In this document: positions 4,220 through 5,011 of the stretch, piece by piece
Numbering within the stretch: the stretch's first letter is position 1
Layout of the letters: each line of letters begins with the position of its first letter
Assembly (NCBI GenBank): GCA_946886725.1
Contig: CAMPJF010000077.1
Location: 1-5,011 of the forward strand
Origin: an uncultured Candidatus Saccharibacteria bacterium
GTDB lineage: Bacteria > Patescibacteria > Saccharimonadia > Saccharimonadales > UBA6022
Direction of reading: 5' to 3'
Length of the DNA stretch: 5,011 nucleotides
Position numbers and translations under genes: made by a program
The notes under the pieces: generated by a model
The model's input: only the letters and a program-made list of their open reading frames with translations
What the model was told of the DNA's origin: nothing
Database searches by the model: none

Positions 4220-5011
4220 AGTCATCGAGAGACTAGGGATGACTTCGAGATCCATTGGATCGGTTGGCTGCTTTTTTTGCGCATAGTAGTATCCAAGCGT
4301 AGCAATCATTGCTGCGTTGTCGGTGCAGAGCTGCATTGGTGCGTAATTGACAGTAAGAGGCAGGCGGTCAGACAGCTGGCGACGAAGTTCTTGGTTTGCT
4401 GCGACACCGCCGGCGATAACCACCGATTTTGGCGCATAATCGCAATACGCCTTCTCTGCTTTGTCGACAAGCGTGCTAATTGCCGTGTACTGGAAGCTGG
4501 CAGCAAAATCATTGCGTTGGACGTCATTTAAACGCGCTGCAAGCTCGCCTGAGGGAAAAGTAAAGTCAACGCCCGTTTCGCGCTGAACGGCACGCAAAAC
4601 GGCTGTTTTGAGGCCGGAAAAACTAAAATCATAATCACCCTTCAATTTTGCCTTGGGGAGTGCATATCGTTTTGGGTCGCCTTGCAATGCCGCATTGGCT
4701 ATGGATGGGCCGCCAGGGTAGGGGAGACCGAGGATTTTTGCAACTTTATCAAAGGCTTCTCCGACGGCATCGTCTTGGGTTTGCCCTAATAACTCGTAAT
4801 CTCCGTGGTCGCGAAATAAGACAAGCTGCGAGTGCCCGCCAGAAACGATCAATGCCAGCATTGGAAACTCCGGCTGCTGCTGAGGCATAGGCCCTAGACG
4901 CTCTGAAAGGGATTTCCCCTCAACATTGTTCCATTCGCCGTCGGCTACTTCCGTTAGAAAGTTTGCGTAAACATGCGCCTCGACGTGGTGGATAGGGTAT
5001 AGTGGTTTATT
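4205..5011 (-). CDS. tsaD: tRNA N6-adenosine threonylcarbamoyltransferase, C-terminal 268 residues (5' end off window)
   Basis: TsaD (Kae1/YgjD family) transfers the threonylcarbamoyl group from threonylcarbamoyl-AMP to N6 of A37 in tRNAs that read ANN codons, acting in the cytoplasm with TsaB and TsaE. The frame is open from 5011 to a TAG at 4205-4207. Fragment residues 8-13 read HHVEAH, the HxxxH metal-binding motif (codons 4973-4987 for the two metal histidines). VSGGHSQLV follows at 56-64, then GEAFDKVAKILGLPYPGGP, FSFSGLKTAV, VIAGGVAANQELR and CTDNAAMIA, whose Asp (residue 231) is the third metal ligand. All ligands visible in this fragment are intact. About 100 N-terminal residues lie beyond the right edge; the ATG at 4888 is internal. 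Between HHVEAH and VSGGH there are about 42 residues against about 19 in E. coli TsaD as I recall it, so an insertion is present. The end forms a hairpin. Confidence 0.96.
   Translation of the reverse strand, partial: NKPLYPIHHVEAHVYANFLTEVADGEWNNVEGKSLSERLGPMPQQQPEFPMLALIVSGGHSQLVLFRDHGDYELLGQTQDDAVGEAFDKVAKILGLPYPGGPSIANAALQGDPKRYALPKAKLKGDYDFSFSGLKTAVLRAVQRETGVDFTFPSGELAARLNDVQRNDFAASFQYTAISTLVDKAEKAYCDYAPKSVVIAGGVAANQELRRQLSDRLPLTVNYAPMQLCTDNAAMIATLGYYYAQKKQPTDPMDLEVIPSLSMTNTTW

Noticed and set aside
4205..4888. tsaD starting at the ATG at 4888
   Set aside because: The frame stays open to 5011 and upstream codons encode HHVEAH, the TsaD metal-binding motif, so this Met is internal.

Overview
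The window looks like chromosomal DNA from a bacterium with a compact genome and the standard genetic code. No in-frame TGA occurs in the roughly 1,230 codons of the three recognisable conserved genes, so UGA is not reassigned. The styles of ValS, TsaD and the short FemX-like protein, the mostly missing Shine-Dalgarno sites and the small intergenic gaps suggest a Patescibacteria/CPR member, perhaps Saccharibacteria (TM7). This placement is an inference from protein style, not from a search.

Layout, left to right. Positions 1-1914 (minus) hold the N-terminal 638 codons of valyl-tRNA synthetase; the 3' end lies off the left edge. A 157-bp divergent intergenic region (1915-2071) carries two overlapping, oppositely directed -10 boxes. 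One drives valS through a ~117-nt leader with a candidate leader-peptide ORF, repeats and a hairpin. The other drives a probably leaderless FemAB-family aminoacyltransferase gene (2072-3049, plus). A 79-residue two-helix membrane protein gene (3080-3319, plus) follows. A strong minus-strand terminator (3338-3372) closes a self-contained minus-strand unit: a canonical promoter (4164-4192), a ~190-nt structured leader with a 16-bp inverted repeat, a good Shine-Dalgarno site, and a GC-richer gene for an unrecognised membrane-anchored 186-residue protein (3405-3965). At the right, tsaD (4205-5011, minus) enters with its 5' end off the window; its last codons form a terminator-like hairpin.

Functional links. 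ValS charges tRNA-Val. TsaD, with partners, makes the t6A37 modification on ANN-decoding tRNAs. FemAB-family enzymes spend aminoacyl-tRNA on peptidoglycan cross-bridges. A tRNA theme therefore runs through the recognisable genes, but the window does not show that it is more than coincidence. The 3338-4192 unit is the least explained part. It has its own promoter, leader and terminator, a base composition unlike its neighbours and no recognised family. It is the best candidate here for something undescribed, either as an acquired cassette or as a gene controlled by a leader RNA.
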